DNA from: Saksenaea vasiformis B4078
Lineage: Eukaryota; Mucoromycota; Mucoromycetes; Mucorales; Saksenaeaceae
Reading direction: 5' to 3'
Length of the DNA: 64,000 nucleotides
Assembly (NCBI GenBank): GCA_000697055.1
Contig: JNDT01001565.1
Span: forward strand, 1-64,000
How positions within the stretch are numbered: the first letter of the stretch is position 1; the number at the start of each line of letters is the position of its first letter. Shown piece by piece: positions 1 to 12,652 of the stretch. Below the pieces are notes generated by a model that worked only from the letters and a program-made list of their open reading frames with translations, ran no database searches and had not been told where the DNA came from. A program made the position numbers and the translations under genes.

Positions 1-1627
1 TACCTAACATTTTCGTGAGTCATAATATTAGTAGGACTCTTTTCAACATACTCGCCCTCATTTTTCTCGGCGCATACGTCCTTCAATTTCAACCATTCAT
101 GTTCGTGACCGTAATCCTTTGCAAGCTCTTCGACAACTTCGTTGAGCTTGTCTTCCTTAGTCTGAATTTCAGACTTCAAGTCATTGTACGTCTTGCGAGC
201 TGCTTCCAGTTCTGATCCAACAGAATACAAGTTAGTTCCTATGCCCGAGAACCGGACAGATCCCGCCCACCTGAGCCATCCAAATTCTGGTTGCTCGTGT
301 CAGTTTCCGACCGTGCATCCAGCCAATCTTTCAACTGGCGCGGGAGTGCTGATACCAGCTTGTTTAAAATAGAAAATTCAGCTTTACCTTTTGTTTTTGT
401 TTTTTAAAAAAGAATAAAGAAGAAAATTGATTTGGTGATTTCAGCGAGGTAATCAGTTGCTTTAGATCTTCCTAATTACTGACATTATGCTTCTACTCAC
501 CTTCACTCTCGGGTTGATCGTTGTTTTCGACGACAGTACTATCTTCCACAGGGAAATCATCGTCCGCATCGTCCTCATTCTCAATATCATTTTTGGTCGC
601 GTCGCGTTCACTCAGGAACTCATCATAAGCGGAAATTGCCGCTTTGACCGCCATATCGTGATAGTTATGATTATGATCGCGTTTGAGATCATGGAGTAGG
701 GATAAAAGGAGATCGACGTCTTCCTGAAGTTCTGCGACTTGTCCACGCAATTTTGATATGCGTGCATTCTGCTTTTCACAAGAATTGCACGCACTTGCTT
801 TGGCTTTCAATCCTTTTTCCAGGGCTTCCAACTCGTCTAATATGCCTACAATGATACGCTTCTTTGTTAGCTGATACGACCTCCGTCGTTACGAAAACAT
901 CATCTATTACGTTTGTATTGCTCGAGTTCTTTGCGCTGTTCCGCTAACTCGGTTTCTAGTTTCTCTCTGTCTTGAGTCCAGCCTTGAACCACGGGCTGGG
1001 CTTCTTGGATCAATTTCTTCTTGGCTTTCATGCCAGCGGACCGTACTTTCTCAAGCTTTGCTTGTATTTTCGCATATTCTTCTGCGACTTGTTTGCAACG
1101 ATTTGGACACAGTCCACTGACTTCGTCAGATCCATCGCAGCACGCTTCATCTAAAATATGATAACATGAATAAATACCAAAAGACATCGGCTTCAATTGC
1201 CTATCATACCACAGATCCCATCGTTCACAGCGTACGACCGGATGTAAGCTGGGATATGCCCCTTGTTTTCACAGTAGAATTGGCTGTTGGGACAAGCCGA
1301 AGTGCCTGTTGTTGAGGCGATGGTTTAAGATCCTGCTTTGGTCATTCCACCTTTACCTGGTTCATCGGAGCCGTCAGGACAATCACAGTAATCATCATTG
1401 ATAGCAGAATATGGGATGCGTTTGGAACCATCAAGACATTGCCAATCGCCCTCCGAAGGAGCGTACATGCTATGCTCTTCACCGAGAATATGCGTTATTA
1501 TACACTCCTAACAAAATCAGAAAAACCCACTTTCTGGTGCCAGACCCTTGATAGCATTAGCCGATTGCACAGTAATTATGGCTGCAAGGATACATGGCAA
1601 TGTATACAGCGTCGTGGATTTCACCAT
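1..1627 (-). CDS. Glucosidase II beta subunit (PRKCSH/Gtb1-like), partial
   Basis: This is the non-catalytic subunit of ER glucosidase II, which holds the alpha subunit in the ER and helps trim glucose from N-glycans. The start at 1627 opens a signal peptide ([17 protein letters not shown]...). Two LDL-receptor-A-like cysteine motifs follow: one near 1361-1444 containing [14 protein letters not shown], the second across 1210-1315 and 1080-1150 containing CCDGSDE. A charged coiled coil lies at 900-1110 and 500-830, then an acidic Glu/Asp-rich stretch. The segment at about 20-360 leads towards the expected C-terminal MRH lectin domain, which is off the left edge with any ER-retention signal. 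At least five exons are separated by short introns; exon 1 ends near 1529. The family assignment is firm from the cysteine pattern and coiled coil. Exact exon borders are approximate. Confidence 0.88.
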
Positions 1628-2976
1628 GACGAAAAAAGGTACGCAGAGGGAAAGAAAAGCGTTGCGACACGTATAGACCTCGTCTGAGAATTTGCTCCGC
1701 TCAAATTTATTTTGTCCCAGAAGCACAATGATGTATAGGCCGTATCGAATAAATGATGCTATGTATTGTACCTGCAACTTCACAGTGATTGACCTAACAA
1801 AGCTGGACACTGTCCAATGACTGAACAGTAATGATCGCGAACATTCTCGGTATCTCGAGATTTGCGGACGTATCTACTCTCAGGATCCTGCAAAACGTCC
1901 TCGTCCTGGATGCCTATATGCTAAAACACTCAGATAAAAAATCTTGTTGGACATCGTATGATGCTGCTTTTGGCACTTTTCGCGGTTTTTGCGATACTGT
2001 CACATTTGCTGTAATGATCAATAGAATAATTGTTGGTGTTCCTACAAACCTACACTCACTTCCGCGGTAGAACGAGGGGATAATGCCACGGTAATCTCTT
2101 TTCTCAATGATTGTACTTACATCTACACAATATAAGTTAAGCGGCTAGTGTTATGAAGTGATGATTTATGATTGCATCAAGTACTATATAATGGCGTCGC
2201 GTGAGTGCTGTACGTGGCACGTTATTTGCTATCTGCCTGTCATGAGAAGGTTCTGGCGAAAGTGACAAGTTGGATCGTATATTCGCCTCAGTATAATAAT
2301 AGGTTTGCAAGCGCTACAACGTACTATGACAATGGCTTGATACAGGTAATTGACCGGCCTCTGCTGATGAGTCAATCAAATCACCCACTGAGGGTGTGAT
2401 TCCTTGACTGCCATCTACAAACGATATTAGGATCGGAAGATGGTCATGTCTAATCGGAACGTCCGAAAGTTTCGTGAATGCTGCGTGTTTGCACATCACA
2501 CGTTATTTCTTTCAAACGGCCCTTTCTAAATAAAATGAGTGCGTCCTCTTTAGAAGCGTTTATGCTATCGTACAGCGGCGATCATTTTAATCAATCATAT
2601 TTCTTCGAACATCGGCGGCCGCTCAGAGGTTGCATATTTATTCGTCATCTTTTAATTTGGAAAACAATTTCATATCTATGAGACTTCTAGACATCCGCCA
2701 TCAGTTCCCTCACGGTTTTCTCATTTTCTTCTTCGGAATTTCATGTCCTTACTTATGGCAAGTAGCCCATCTCAACCGTACAGCGCAAACACTAAATTAA
2801 TTCTCGACCAGCGCCAACTGCGAAGTACAACTTCAGTCAAAACGCCAAATGTAAAACCAAATATCTTAGTTAACGACCGCTCTCATTTACTAGTTTACAG
2901 TGGATCAAAGTATGTCTATATTGAAATAAATGTATAAAAGTAATATAAAAATGTATATGACATATAGGTTACAGAT
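1628..2976. other. Intergenic: glucosidase II beta upstream region and ATPase 3' flank
   Basis: No convincing gene is visible. The open stretches are short, lack family resemblance and have no consistent splice sites. The interval is the promoter side of the glucosidase subunit and the downstream side of the ATPase, both transcribed leftward. A TGAGTCA (AP-1/Gcn4-type) heptamer lies at 2368-2374, which may be chance. Confidence 0.5.
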
Positions 2977-5900
2977 TTATGCTATTTGACCTGCCTTTTC
3001 CTCGCTGGTTCTGTAGGAAAAGACTGTTCGGATCGTAGGATGCATGCGGAGTCCTTGAATTTCTGGAGTCCAGGCCAGTGGTCGGAGGTGTCGCAAGACT
3101 AGGACACGCATGCAAGCGTAAAAAATGATAACGAAACCAAAACCAAAAGGAATGAGCCACCAAAGAGGCGATGTATGATACTCCGTGTAGAAAGGAATGT
3201 TGAAAGGTGGGCAGTAAACGATCAAAGTTGCCAAAGCAACACCACCAGCAATACCGGCAAAGGTCATCTTGTTGCTGAACATATACTTTCCGAAGGGCAT
3301 TGTGATGCTAGTCTTGCAGGCAAACATGTTGAACATTTGCATCATCATGACACTCCAGTAAACCATCGATTGGGCCTGTGCGTAAGCTACATGTTGGGCT
3401 TCAGCATCCAAGGTCACTCCTGCGGAGGTCACATAAGGTTGAGCATAGATCGGTCCATTTTGGAGATAGTAGGTCGGTGCACCAGAGCCTCGTTGGAGAT
3501 TAACAGAATCCCAGGGCGTGACATGATGATACCAAAATACGACGAAATATGCAACCATTCCTCCAATAGATTCGATAATTCCAATCTCCAGGTACGCCCA
3601 GGAAAGCAAGTTAAAGTCAACCAGAACAGTATCTTCCGTCTTTTGAGACTTCTCAGCCCAGTATGCTCTCGTGATCAAAGGGTGGACGTTGTTGTAAATC
3701 CTACGGAAGATGGTTGGACGAATTTCTTCACCGTCTTCATCAAATTTCAAGTAGCATTCCTTGCGCAGAACTTCTTTTCTGTAACGGTCAATCGAATCAG
3801 GTGTCACTGGTTTCCTAGGTGCAACCTTCATTAGACTACCCAGCGTCTCAGGCTTGTCCCAGGCAAAGGAAAGAGCGGCAAACAATTCGAAACCAAGATC
3901 GATCAGAAGAATAAGCATGGCATTCAAAGGTAATGCTGAAGAGAAAGATATGTGAGTACATAAATTGCATTGATAGCAAAGACTTACGGATGGGAACAAT
4001 AATATAAAGCAGGTTGGGGATAACTTCAGGCATAGAGTGGGTAACGGTGTACATGATTGATTTCTTCAAATTCACAAAAATTAGTCGACCTTCTTCAATA
4101 CCGTGGACGATGGATGCAAAGTTGTCGTCCAAAATGATCATAGCTGCGGCGTCCTTGGAGACATCAGATCCGGAAATATTCATGGCAATACCCAAATCGG
4201 CCTTTTTCAGTGCAGGGGCATCGTTAACACCATCACCTGTGACACCCACGATATGACGCATGGATTGGGCCCGTTTCACGATGTTGAGCTTCTGAGCTGG
4301 AGTTGTCCGAGCAAAAATGACTTCGTCCTTCAGCAGAATAGAATCCCATTCATAATCCGTCAGTTCGTCGATCTGGTCTCCATGGACAACAACTGCATTG
4401 TATTCGTGATCCTGTATATCCTCGACCGGTCGTCCTGTACGTTTGGCTACCATTTCTTTCGTGTCACCCAACATCAAATTGATTTTACGTCCAATTGCTT
4501 CAGCCGTCAAAGGGTGGTCACCCGTCACCATCATCACCTTGATACCAGCTACACGACATTTTCCGATTGCTTCGCGTACACCGTGCTTAGGAGGATCTTC
4601 CAGTGATGCAAGACCAACAAATGTGAGATTCGACATAGGATAATTGTTCTTGCTCTTGTCAAAAGCATAGTCGGCAGGATATTCGGTTTCAGGCAACAAA
4701 AGCTGGGCAAATGCAAGTACACGATGACCTTGGCTTGCCATATGCGTGTAGGTCTCCTGGAAGGCGTCATGATGTTCTTGAGCTAGTTCAACTGGGCCGT
4801 TTTCCGTTAGGATCGTACTGCAAAGTTTCAGGACCTTTTCCGGAGCACCCTTGACGTAAAGTGTCAGCGAACCGTTGGCGTGGGATTTGTTGTGGATAGT
4901 CATTGCCCATTTGTTGTCCGAGTTGAAAGGAATTTCAAACACCTTTGGATAGCGTTCAGGAAGGCGATCAAACTCAGTTGTACCAACGTGGTCGGCAGCA
5001 AAGCGTACAAGACCTGTTTCAGTGGCATCACCAAGTACCTGGCGTTCGTTCATTGGGACATCCAAACGATCAAACTTTGCGCGAGAATTGAGCGAAGAAA
5101 TATGGATAATTTCCTTGACGCCCGGAAGGTCGACCACGGCAGATTCTAAGCTTTGCTTTGCAAGGATGTTATGCAAACGGAGGCATGACCAGACGTAGGT
5201 TACTGTCATCTGGTTTCGCGTGAGAGTTCCGGTCTTATCCGTGGCAAGAAGGGTAATTGCACCAAGAGTCTCGACTCCTCGAAGATCTTTGACCAAAACA
5301 TTTCGCTGGGCCATGCGTTTGGCGGCGATTGTCAGTAGAATTGTCACAGTTGCAGGTAAACCTTGAGGAACCCAGGCCACCAAAACGGAGATAGCAAAGT
5401 TCAGTGTCAACGATACGTTGTTATGATTGACGGGGAAGCCGATGCCGAAAAAGATAATGGCCGTGCTGAATGCGATAGTTGCAATGATCTTCACAAAGTT
5501 TCCGATTTCACGAGTCAAAGGCGACACGTTCTTAGTTTCGCCGGCAGTGAGACCAGCAATCTGGCCTAGCACCGTTCTGTCACCAGTGCGGATAACGATA
5601 CCGTAACCTTCGCCAGAAACGACCAGCGTTCCATTGAAGGCAATGTTCTCGGCTTCAAAGGGATTTTTCTCGCTATTGGTCGCTTTGCGTTCTTGTGGGT
5701 CCGATTCGCCAGTCAAAGACGAATTATCTACCTTGAGATCCGAAGCGGAAAAGATAAAGACATCTGCAGGGACCTTGTCTCCCATGCGGAAGAAGACTAC
5801 ATCACCCACTACCAATTCAGCGGCATCGATTTGATTTACTTTGCCTTCACGGCAGACCATGGCCTTGGAAGGGATCATCTTAAGGAAAGAATCCAACATT

Positions 5901-6530
5901 GCCTGAGACTTGTGTTCTTGATAGAATTCAATAAATGCATTCAGTAGAGCCACACCGATCAGAATAGCGCCGAGGTAGGTCTAAAAGAGATTCGAATTTA
6001 AAAAAAAAGGTACACGCATTTGTTTCTACTTACATTTTGGAAGTTTGCAGTGAAATCAATAGCCAACAAGATGTAATCAAGAACACCAGCCAAAATAAGA
6101 AGCAAGTTGAACAGTTCTGATAAAGAATCCAAGTACTTCAAGATGGGATGTCTTTTCTTGGGAGGCGATAGGATATTCGGGCCAGTAGCTGCCAAGATAC
6201 TTTGAGCTTTCTCGGCTGTTAAGCCACCAGATTCAGCAGGTTTGTTTAAGTTGATCGATGTTTGATAGAGTTCACAACATTCTTCGGGCGTCAAAAGGTG
6301 CTCAGTCTAATAAACATTGATCAGTTATCAAAATAAAGGATAATGGGGACATTTTGCCTTACAATATCTACACTTTTCTTTGTGTCCTTTTTTCTTTCAA
6401 ATCGACGGGAAGTGCTGACGGAGGGACGGCGTTGCGTATCAACAGTTTGAGTTGTTTTTACTCGTTCAGGCTTGATGACCTGGACGAACTGGATCTTTGT
6501 TTCTTCCTCATGCCATGTTTTCTGCTCCAT
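2977..6530 (-). CDS. Type IIC P-type ATPase, Na,K-ATPase alpha-like
   Basis: This is an ion-pumping ATPase of the Na,K/H,K-ATPase alpha subfamily, expected in the plasma membrane. Four exons with consistent phases (6530-6363, 6306-6034, 5980-3988, 3935-2977) give about 1130 residues, slightly longer than animal alpha subunits. Visible motifs are: an N-terminal cation-ATPase domain (about 57-135); TGES in the actuator domain (237-240); the phosphorylation motif DKTGTLT with Asp395; KGAPE in the nucleotide domain; and TGDGVNDAP in the hinge. The membrane helices around M4-M6 align with Na,K-ATPase (M5 begins KSIMYTVTHSMPEV). Several cation-binding positions differ: Gln353 for the M4 Glu, His795 and Ser796 for the M5 Ser-Asn pair, Phe827 and Glu828 in M6. 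The C-terminus ends in GQIA, not the animal Tyr-Tyr. No beta subunit is seen nearby. Transported ions cannot be deduced. Confidence 0.93.
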
Positions 6531-9497
6531 CGAAAAAGATCAGACGTGTAAGATGTTTGATTGCAACAAGGTTTTGACCTGGTTTTATATCCCGAACTGT
6601 CAATGAAGCCGACCAATCAGATTGATTTGCCGTTCCGTCTGAATGCGCGATTTTTTTCTTTGGATCTGCATATGAGCCACAACCGTTTTTGTGCAACAGA
6701 TAAGTCCGATGGCCCCGTTCAACCAGTGGCATTTTAGGCGCTGTGAGGCCTTTTTTCTCTTATTCTCTTTTTAGTAGATCAAGGCCGCTTTCCCGAGCCT
6801 ATCAGGAGTTTATGTGTATATGTGAATGGGTATTTCGCTCCTTCTTTGTGTAAGGTATTTTCTATTACATACAAGGATAGTTGGTCATAAAGGAGTTACC
6901 ACTATATTAGGGATATTCTTTTATTACATCGTTTGATCTTCACCTGGAGCACTCCACGTTATCGTTATCTGAACTCATTCGTCATAATATCGATCATTTT
7001 GATCAGATGAACAATAAGCTTTACCCTACTTTGCACTTGGCGATGTCGGACTTCTTACCATTTATTATCTAGTTATCTTAACAGAAAAAAAAAATAGCTC
7101 ACTTCCTTGCAAAAGTGATCTATCCACACTTTTTGATGGAATCTCAAATTCTTGTGATCTCCACGCGGTTCTATATTAGTATTAAACACTTAACAAAAAA
7201 AATAAATTTGATGCCAAAGTCATAACACAGATATGCTTGCACTACCGTTCCAGATGTAACTTGGGCGAGGATCCTCCATTAATGGCAACCTGAGTAACCC
7301 ATCAAAAAAAGTAAACAAAAACCATGAGTGCTTTATTGTCTGTCAGATTCATAACACTCAGCTAAATAAGGCTGCTCAACAATGACTTCTTCCCAATTTC
7401 CATCTTGACTACCTCTTTCTAGGGATAGAGAAGGCATATGCTTCCAATGACGTCGGCGATTTAGTCATCCAAGAGCTCCATATCCATGTTTCATCAAGTA
7501 CATCTTGTCTATCTATACCACATGATTCCATTGGTGGGTTACAAAAAAACAAACTCTAAATTTAAACAGTAAGAAACTACCAGGTGCATTCAACCTTACT
7601 TGATCTACGAAATCAACTAACCTCGACAACGATCCAGTCCAGATTCCAAGTTTTAGTTTGGTGTTTTAACTTAGAATTCTAGGATTTACCTGATGGTTAA
7701 GATTTTGACATCTTTCGAGTGACGATGGCAGTAGTCGACTTTCAAACACACGGACAATGGAATAAAAAATCCTCGGTCTATTCAAGAGATAAGGAACGGT
7801 CTAACTCCGTGGGAATGTTTGTGTTCATTTCTTGAAAACGATTCACATACCTAATCCGTATCATTATCTCTGTTTCAACCCTCTAATAACTACTGAGACT
7901 GACATCATTTGGTAACTGAAAATGTCATCTCATGAAAAGAAAGCTTTTCCATTGTTGGATGTTAATTTGAAGCAAACCCAAAATGACGCCGTGCTATCGT
8001 GAACTACCAAAGAAAAAAGCCTCAGAAAGGCCAAAGCGTTAATTCAAGAGCTTCTTTTGTACTGGTGGCTCATCAAACTTCAAGACATAGAAAATATACT
8101 TCCACTATGGTTGAAAGCATCGTTATTAGAATTGCTCTCAATCAATTACACATTAATTCATGGATTATAGATGCATCCAGAACAAGCCAGCAGAGTGGCG
8201 TAAGAACTATGACCTACCAATGAAAAAGGAAATAGGATATCACATAATTTCCGTTTTGAGGGAGCTACATGTGCTAAACCATTTCCTGTATTTCTTCTAG
8301 ACCACGTTTTAGAGGACGATCCGTGTAGTGAAGAAGAACATGCTAGATGCAGTCATGCATGCAGAAGTAGTAAGGATGACCCAAATGCTGGCACAATTGA
8401 TTACGCTTTAGAACATGTCTACAAAGCAAAACTTTGGTTGTAGGACGAGGAATCCGTAGCGCATGCCAATAAATAGAAAAGAGATGAGTGTATCAAAGGC
8501 ATGATGCTCATCGCTTATGAAGAAGGAATATTATTCAGGTCCTCTTCATCCTAGACGTTGACAAACTGTTGTGAAAAAAGAGCAATGTGCATATGCTATC
8601 GAATAGTTACTATTATAATTTTCGTGTGGATGCCACCATTACTTTATTTATCTGACATGCTGGCTGTGGACGTGAACTCTCAAAGACCATCTCAAGCTAA
8701 TGAGTCAGTGCATCATAACTCAACGCACAACATATGGAACGGTCTGGCCTGTAGCGAATATTCTGATGCGGTTAGGTCGGCAGTATATAGGAAAACTATT
8801 CTCACTATCTGTACACAAAGGCCATTAGATAGACAAAATAAGAATTTCGATATTGCAGAATTGCATAGCTTTTCACTCTTTTGCCAGTACAGAAACGAAT
8901 CTCGATAGGATGGGGAACAAGTATGCACGAGTCTTTTGACCACTGTGTGTGGCACGGTCAGCGATTAGGAATTCCCTGGCTTTCTGAAGCGGACAGTCCG
9001 CGATTGAAAACATAAGTTGTAGGGTGACAAGCTCAACCGGTTGGCAAAGTGGACTCTAAGGATATAGTCGGCTCTCCTAAGCATGGGTTTTTCCGGTTTT
9101 CATAAAGTTATTTATATTAGTATCTTTCCTACGCTCCCTAAATCTTTCCATTTTCTGAGATACAAAAGGGACAGAAAGTGTTTGATGTACACTAAGTAAA
9201 ACAACCACTTCTTTGTGGACGGGTTCTAACCACATCCTCAGTTTCCGCTTCACCAACCACTTGATTGTTTTTCCGGCAGTAATATTTCTTGAATGTGTTA
9301 CTCGTTAGGCTCCGTCTAGCATGGACTCTGGTTGTGCCTTTCTTGTTCTCTTAGGCCTACCACTGTACTTGATGCTACTCGTGCTGAATGTGCCTTAAAT
9401 TTGTAGTATTCAGTGTCGCCTCTTAATCACTTGTTTGACCAGATTCGCTAGGTCAGACGTCTTGGAAGTCCAAAAACACCTGATAGTGCCCTACGGA

Positions 9498-9514
9498 CCG
9501 TGAAAATTTCACGG
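9498..9514. repeat. 17-nt palindrome, copy 1
   Basis: CCGTGAAAATTTCACGG has perfect 8-bp arms around a central A. It has the same architecture as the palindrome at 10238-10254 and may be a terminal or sub-terminal element of a decayed transposon. Confidence 0.55.
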
Positions 9515-10237
9515 GCATAACATTAATCATTGAATTAACGTTTGACTATAATCCATACCTGGGCACCTAAACAGGCGCGTAGGCCCAGACCATTTTGCTT
9601 ATTGGCTTGCATTTGGTCCAACGGTGTGGTCTGCTCTGCGTGCTTAAAGCTTGCAAGCTTGATTGCGCAAGTTATCCGACACCTATAGATCACGAAAAGG
9701 GTAGGAAAGCAGATCGAATAGAGAGTTACAAAAAGAACATACCAAAGGACCAAAGAGTGTATTAAGAGACGGTTTCGATGTCATTTTATATGCCTGTTGC
9801 GATTGCTCATCTTCACGTAAGTGGTAAAGTGATTGGCTGAGAACAGTATTACTTCTGCAACGATGATGCTACGTGTCACGGAAATTTAACAATACTGTTT
9901 ATACAAAGAGTGTACAGTAATATCAGCCGCTACTGATCTACAACACAATAATGGTCGCTCGCGTCGTACATGAATCCAGTGAGATACAGTGACAGGGTCT
10001 ATAATCACCGCCGGCCACAACAGCTTCCTGATGCATGAATTTACCTGTACGATCATGGATACACATGAAAAATGGAACCAACGCGCTCGTAGTTCTATCT
10101 CCAATCGCGTGCCTTCTGGAAATAATACGACGCCTATTGATGCCCGCTGGAAAGTACTACAGTGAGGTGTCCTAGATCGTATTAATCGTGCGAGGTTGGA
10201 TTTTCTGACATATGTGAGTTTGGATAAATTTCTACTG

Positions 10238-10254
10238 CCGCGAAATTTTCGCGG
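10238..10254. repeat. 17-nt palindrome, copy 2
   Basis: CCGCGAAATTTTCGCGG has perfect 8-bp arms around a central T. It differs from the copy at 9498-9514 by paired T/C and A/G changes that preserve the symmetry, plus the central base. Confidence 0.55.
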
Positions 10255-10804
10255 TGGGTATGAAACTGACAGCTGATGCTCCTATCACATGTTATTTCTC
10301 TTACTCTTGGGAATGGACCAAACCTGCGTCACAGGACTGAGAACTCAGCCGACCAAAGGGGGTTACAATAGGTTCTTTGGAAACTAGCAAATACGTCGAC
10401 ATATCGGAAAAGAAAGGATAGTACGTGGGAAGATAATAGTAACAACATTTCACTGTCAAACCCAGATGGAGTTTTGGGACCGAAAATAAATTATGGCATT
10501 GTTTTCATTCCTGCGCCATGGATACTACAACCAAGTCACCCTGCTTCATTGATGATGAAGGATATTGCAAGTGATTTTGGAACAAATAAGTGTTAGCAGA
10601 AGAAACTGTAACATGCAAGAGAATAATGAAGGCAGTTCCATTGATAACAGGTCCAAATAGAGGTTTGGGACATGACAGACCGAAAGGAGCAAGATAGATA
10701 GAAGGGAGATTCACAGTACTACATTATTTTATGCGTCAATAAGTTAGAGCACAGACATATAGAAAGTTTATAAATGGCGTATATGATAAATTGAGGAAAC
10801 TATT

Positions 10805-10892
10805 GGGTTTAACTGGATACGTGAAAAGTCTTCTTTGAGGATTCTGTGGGATTTGACTGGATGTGTAAGAAGAGACTGGGATTTAGCTGGAT
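10805..10892 (+). repeat. Three imperfect copies of a 14-15-nt motif
   Basis: Copies are GGGTTTAACTGGAT (10805-10818), GGGATTTGACTGGAT (10848-10862) and GGGATTTAGCTGGAT (10878-10892), spaced 43 and 30 nt apart. They could be a degenerate minisatellite or clustered protein-binding sites. No gene starts nearby. Confidence 0.4.
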
Positions 10893-12652
10893 AGGATTGG
10901 GATTGTTGCAGAACAATAATCGGTATAAGTTATTTTGAATGGATAGTAATGGATTCGGATTCGCAGAGATTCGAGTGAATAGTAAATAATTCTGGAGTTG
11001 GAAAGACTAACTTTTTATAAGGGAAAAGTAAGACAGCCTAGTCCTAGTCAATCCAATCCTTCCAAATACTACCGAACCCTATTTCCCATAGGGATCGCTG
11101 AAGATAAGCAAGCTAGTTTACAGATGCAAAGATAGTGGAGCTGTTCGGTACCAGCTTTCTTCCAATCGATCCAGACGACATGGATGCATGTCCATATGTC
11201 TGATTTTTTTGTGGCTAGCGTCATCCAAAAATCGCTCGCTCTCCCCGATCCAATTACATGAAACTCCAGGCATTTGTGTTACGGTGCGACCGTCAACATG
11301 CCTTGTTTACAGTAGTTCGAACCAAAATTGTACCTGATATTTATAAAAGGCATAAAAGTAAGGCCCTTACATCTTGAAGGAGCAACGTCGCTGTAAGGAT
11401 CAATGTCGTCTGTTGCCGCATGACCCTTGGGTTATTACAAAAGCCCCATAAGAATGTGTAATGAAATCCGTATACAGACGATTACAACCAGTGCTTGAAG
11501 GCCTGAAGTCATATGGATATAAAATTATAGGGTGTCGAAGGGCGTCATGAGTATGTGAGGAGAAAGAGACCAACGATTGGATCTACCTTTCGTAAACGAT
11601 GTTACCAGCGTCAGAAGGAATGACCTCGGTCAGTTGGATCTATGTTTCGACCGACTATAATAGCAAGGACATAATGTTAGAGCACAAGCTGTCACAGCCT
11701 CAAAACATCGAGTTGGAGCTATTGATGACATGTTGCAAGGTCACTGGTTGAAGATCCATTTGAACCTAATGATGCGAACCATACACCAAGAGTTACTTCA
11801 TTATCTCCAGAAAACCGATAAGGATATCTGCCTAGCACTAATAGGCTTTGCAATTTAGCTGCAAACTACAACGACATTGAAGACTTTACCCCATAAGAAA
11901 AGAAAACCTGCGTTCCTGTGCTCATCGAACTCCTAATAACCATCTACACATCCAAATTATTAGTTAGTTGGATCCTATCCAAAGGGAAAAAAGACACATT
12001 GGGTAGAGAAGACGTTATAACCGACCCAACTTATTAGAAAGGTTCAAATACTGCTCCGTGTTGGCAAAGTATTCTCTACAAAAAGGTCTAATGATTTGCA
12101 TAGTAGGGTCATTTTACAAAAGTTACGTGGGGCAGGATCAAATGAGATCAAATGCAATCAAAGTGAGACATAAAAGCAAGTTAAAGCTGGAGATCATTTT
12201 CTAATGCTGGACAACGGAGGTCCTGAGAGTTCATCCTTGGTGGCTAGTTTTCAAAACGAAGCAGGCAATGCATAGTGGAAACCAGATATCTCCTGAGAAA
12301 GGTCCCAATTGTATGCAACAGTCAGCTGGTATCGATAAATTACTTATATATAGCTGAAGAATAGCGGCGCAAACAATAATGTGGATGCCACATTTTGGCT
12401 CTCTCGCTGGTCTGGATAGAATGGTTTGCTATGAGCGTGGATGTTGAATCAGGGAGCGCGACCACTTACAAAACTGATCGGGGCTGGACCGCAAATATTT
12501 CAGCCAATCGCGCAGAATTATTTGATACTCCGCCGCACATAAATACCGCTCTCGCAACAAGAGAGCGGAAACCAGCAACAGCAGGGAAAGGAATCGCCGT
12601 CTCTTTGAGAAAAGAAGAAGTATACTATAACAAGACCATCGTCATTTCCGTA

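Larger units (their letters stand above)
6531..12652. other. Gene-poor 6-kb stretch with decayed coding debris and short repeats
   Basis: No intact gene is recognised. Around 7920-8500 a reading frame interrupted by several stops has protein-like composition and could be a decayed gene. Another open stretch, 8558-8908, begins with a hydrophobic segment but has no recognised family. Two 17-nt palindromes occur at 9498 and 10238, a tRNA-like segment near 9035-9098, three short imperfect repeats at 10805-10892, and a small open piece at 11461-11540 that resembles the fragment at 22823-22879. A TATA-like run at 12344-12352 lies about 300 bp before VPS24. The pattern fits old, degraded mobile-element DNA, but no transposase motif can be shown. 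Confidence 0.45.

Noticed and set aside
3175..3834. 219-codon plus-strand frame opposite the ATPase
   Set aside because: It is an antisense shadow of a well-supported coding exon with no family resemblance.
6508..6732. Extra N-terminal exon for the P-type ATPase
   Set aside because: The open piece upstream of ATG 6530 has no splice support; it is treated as 5' leader.
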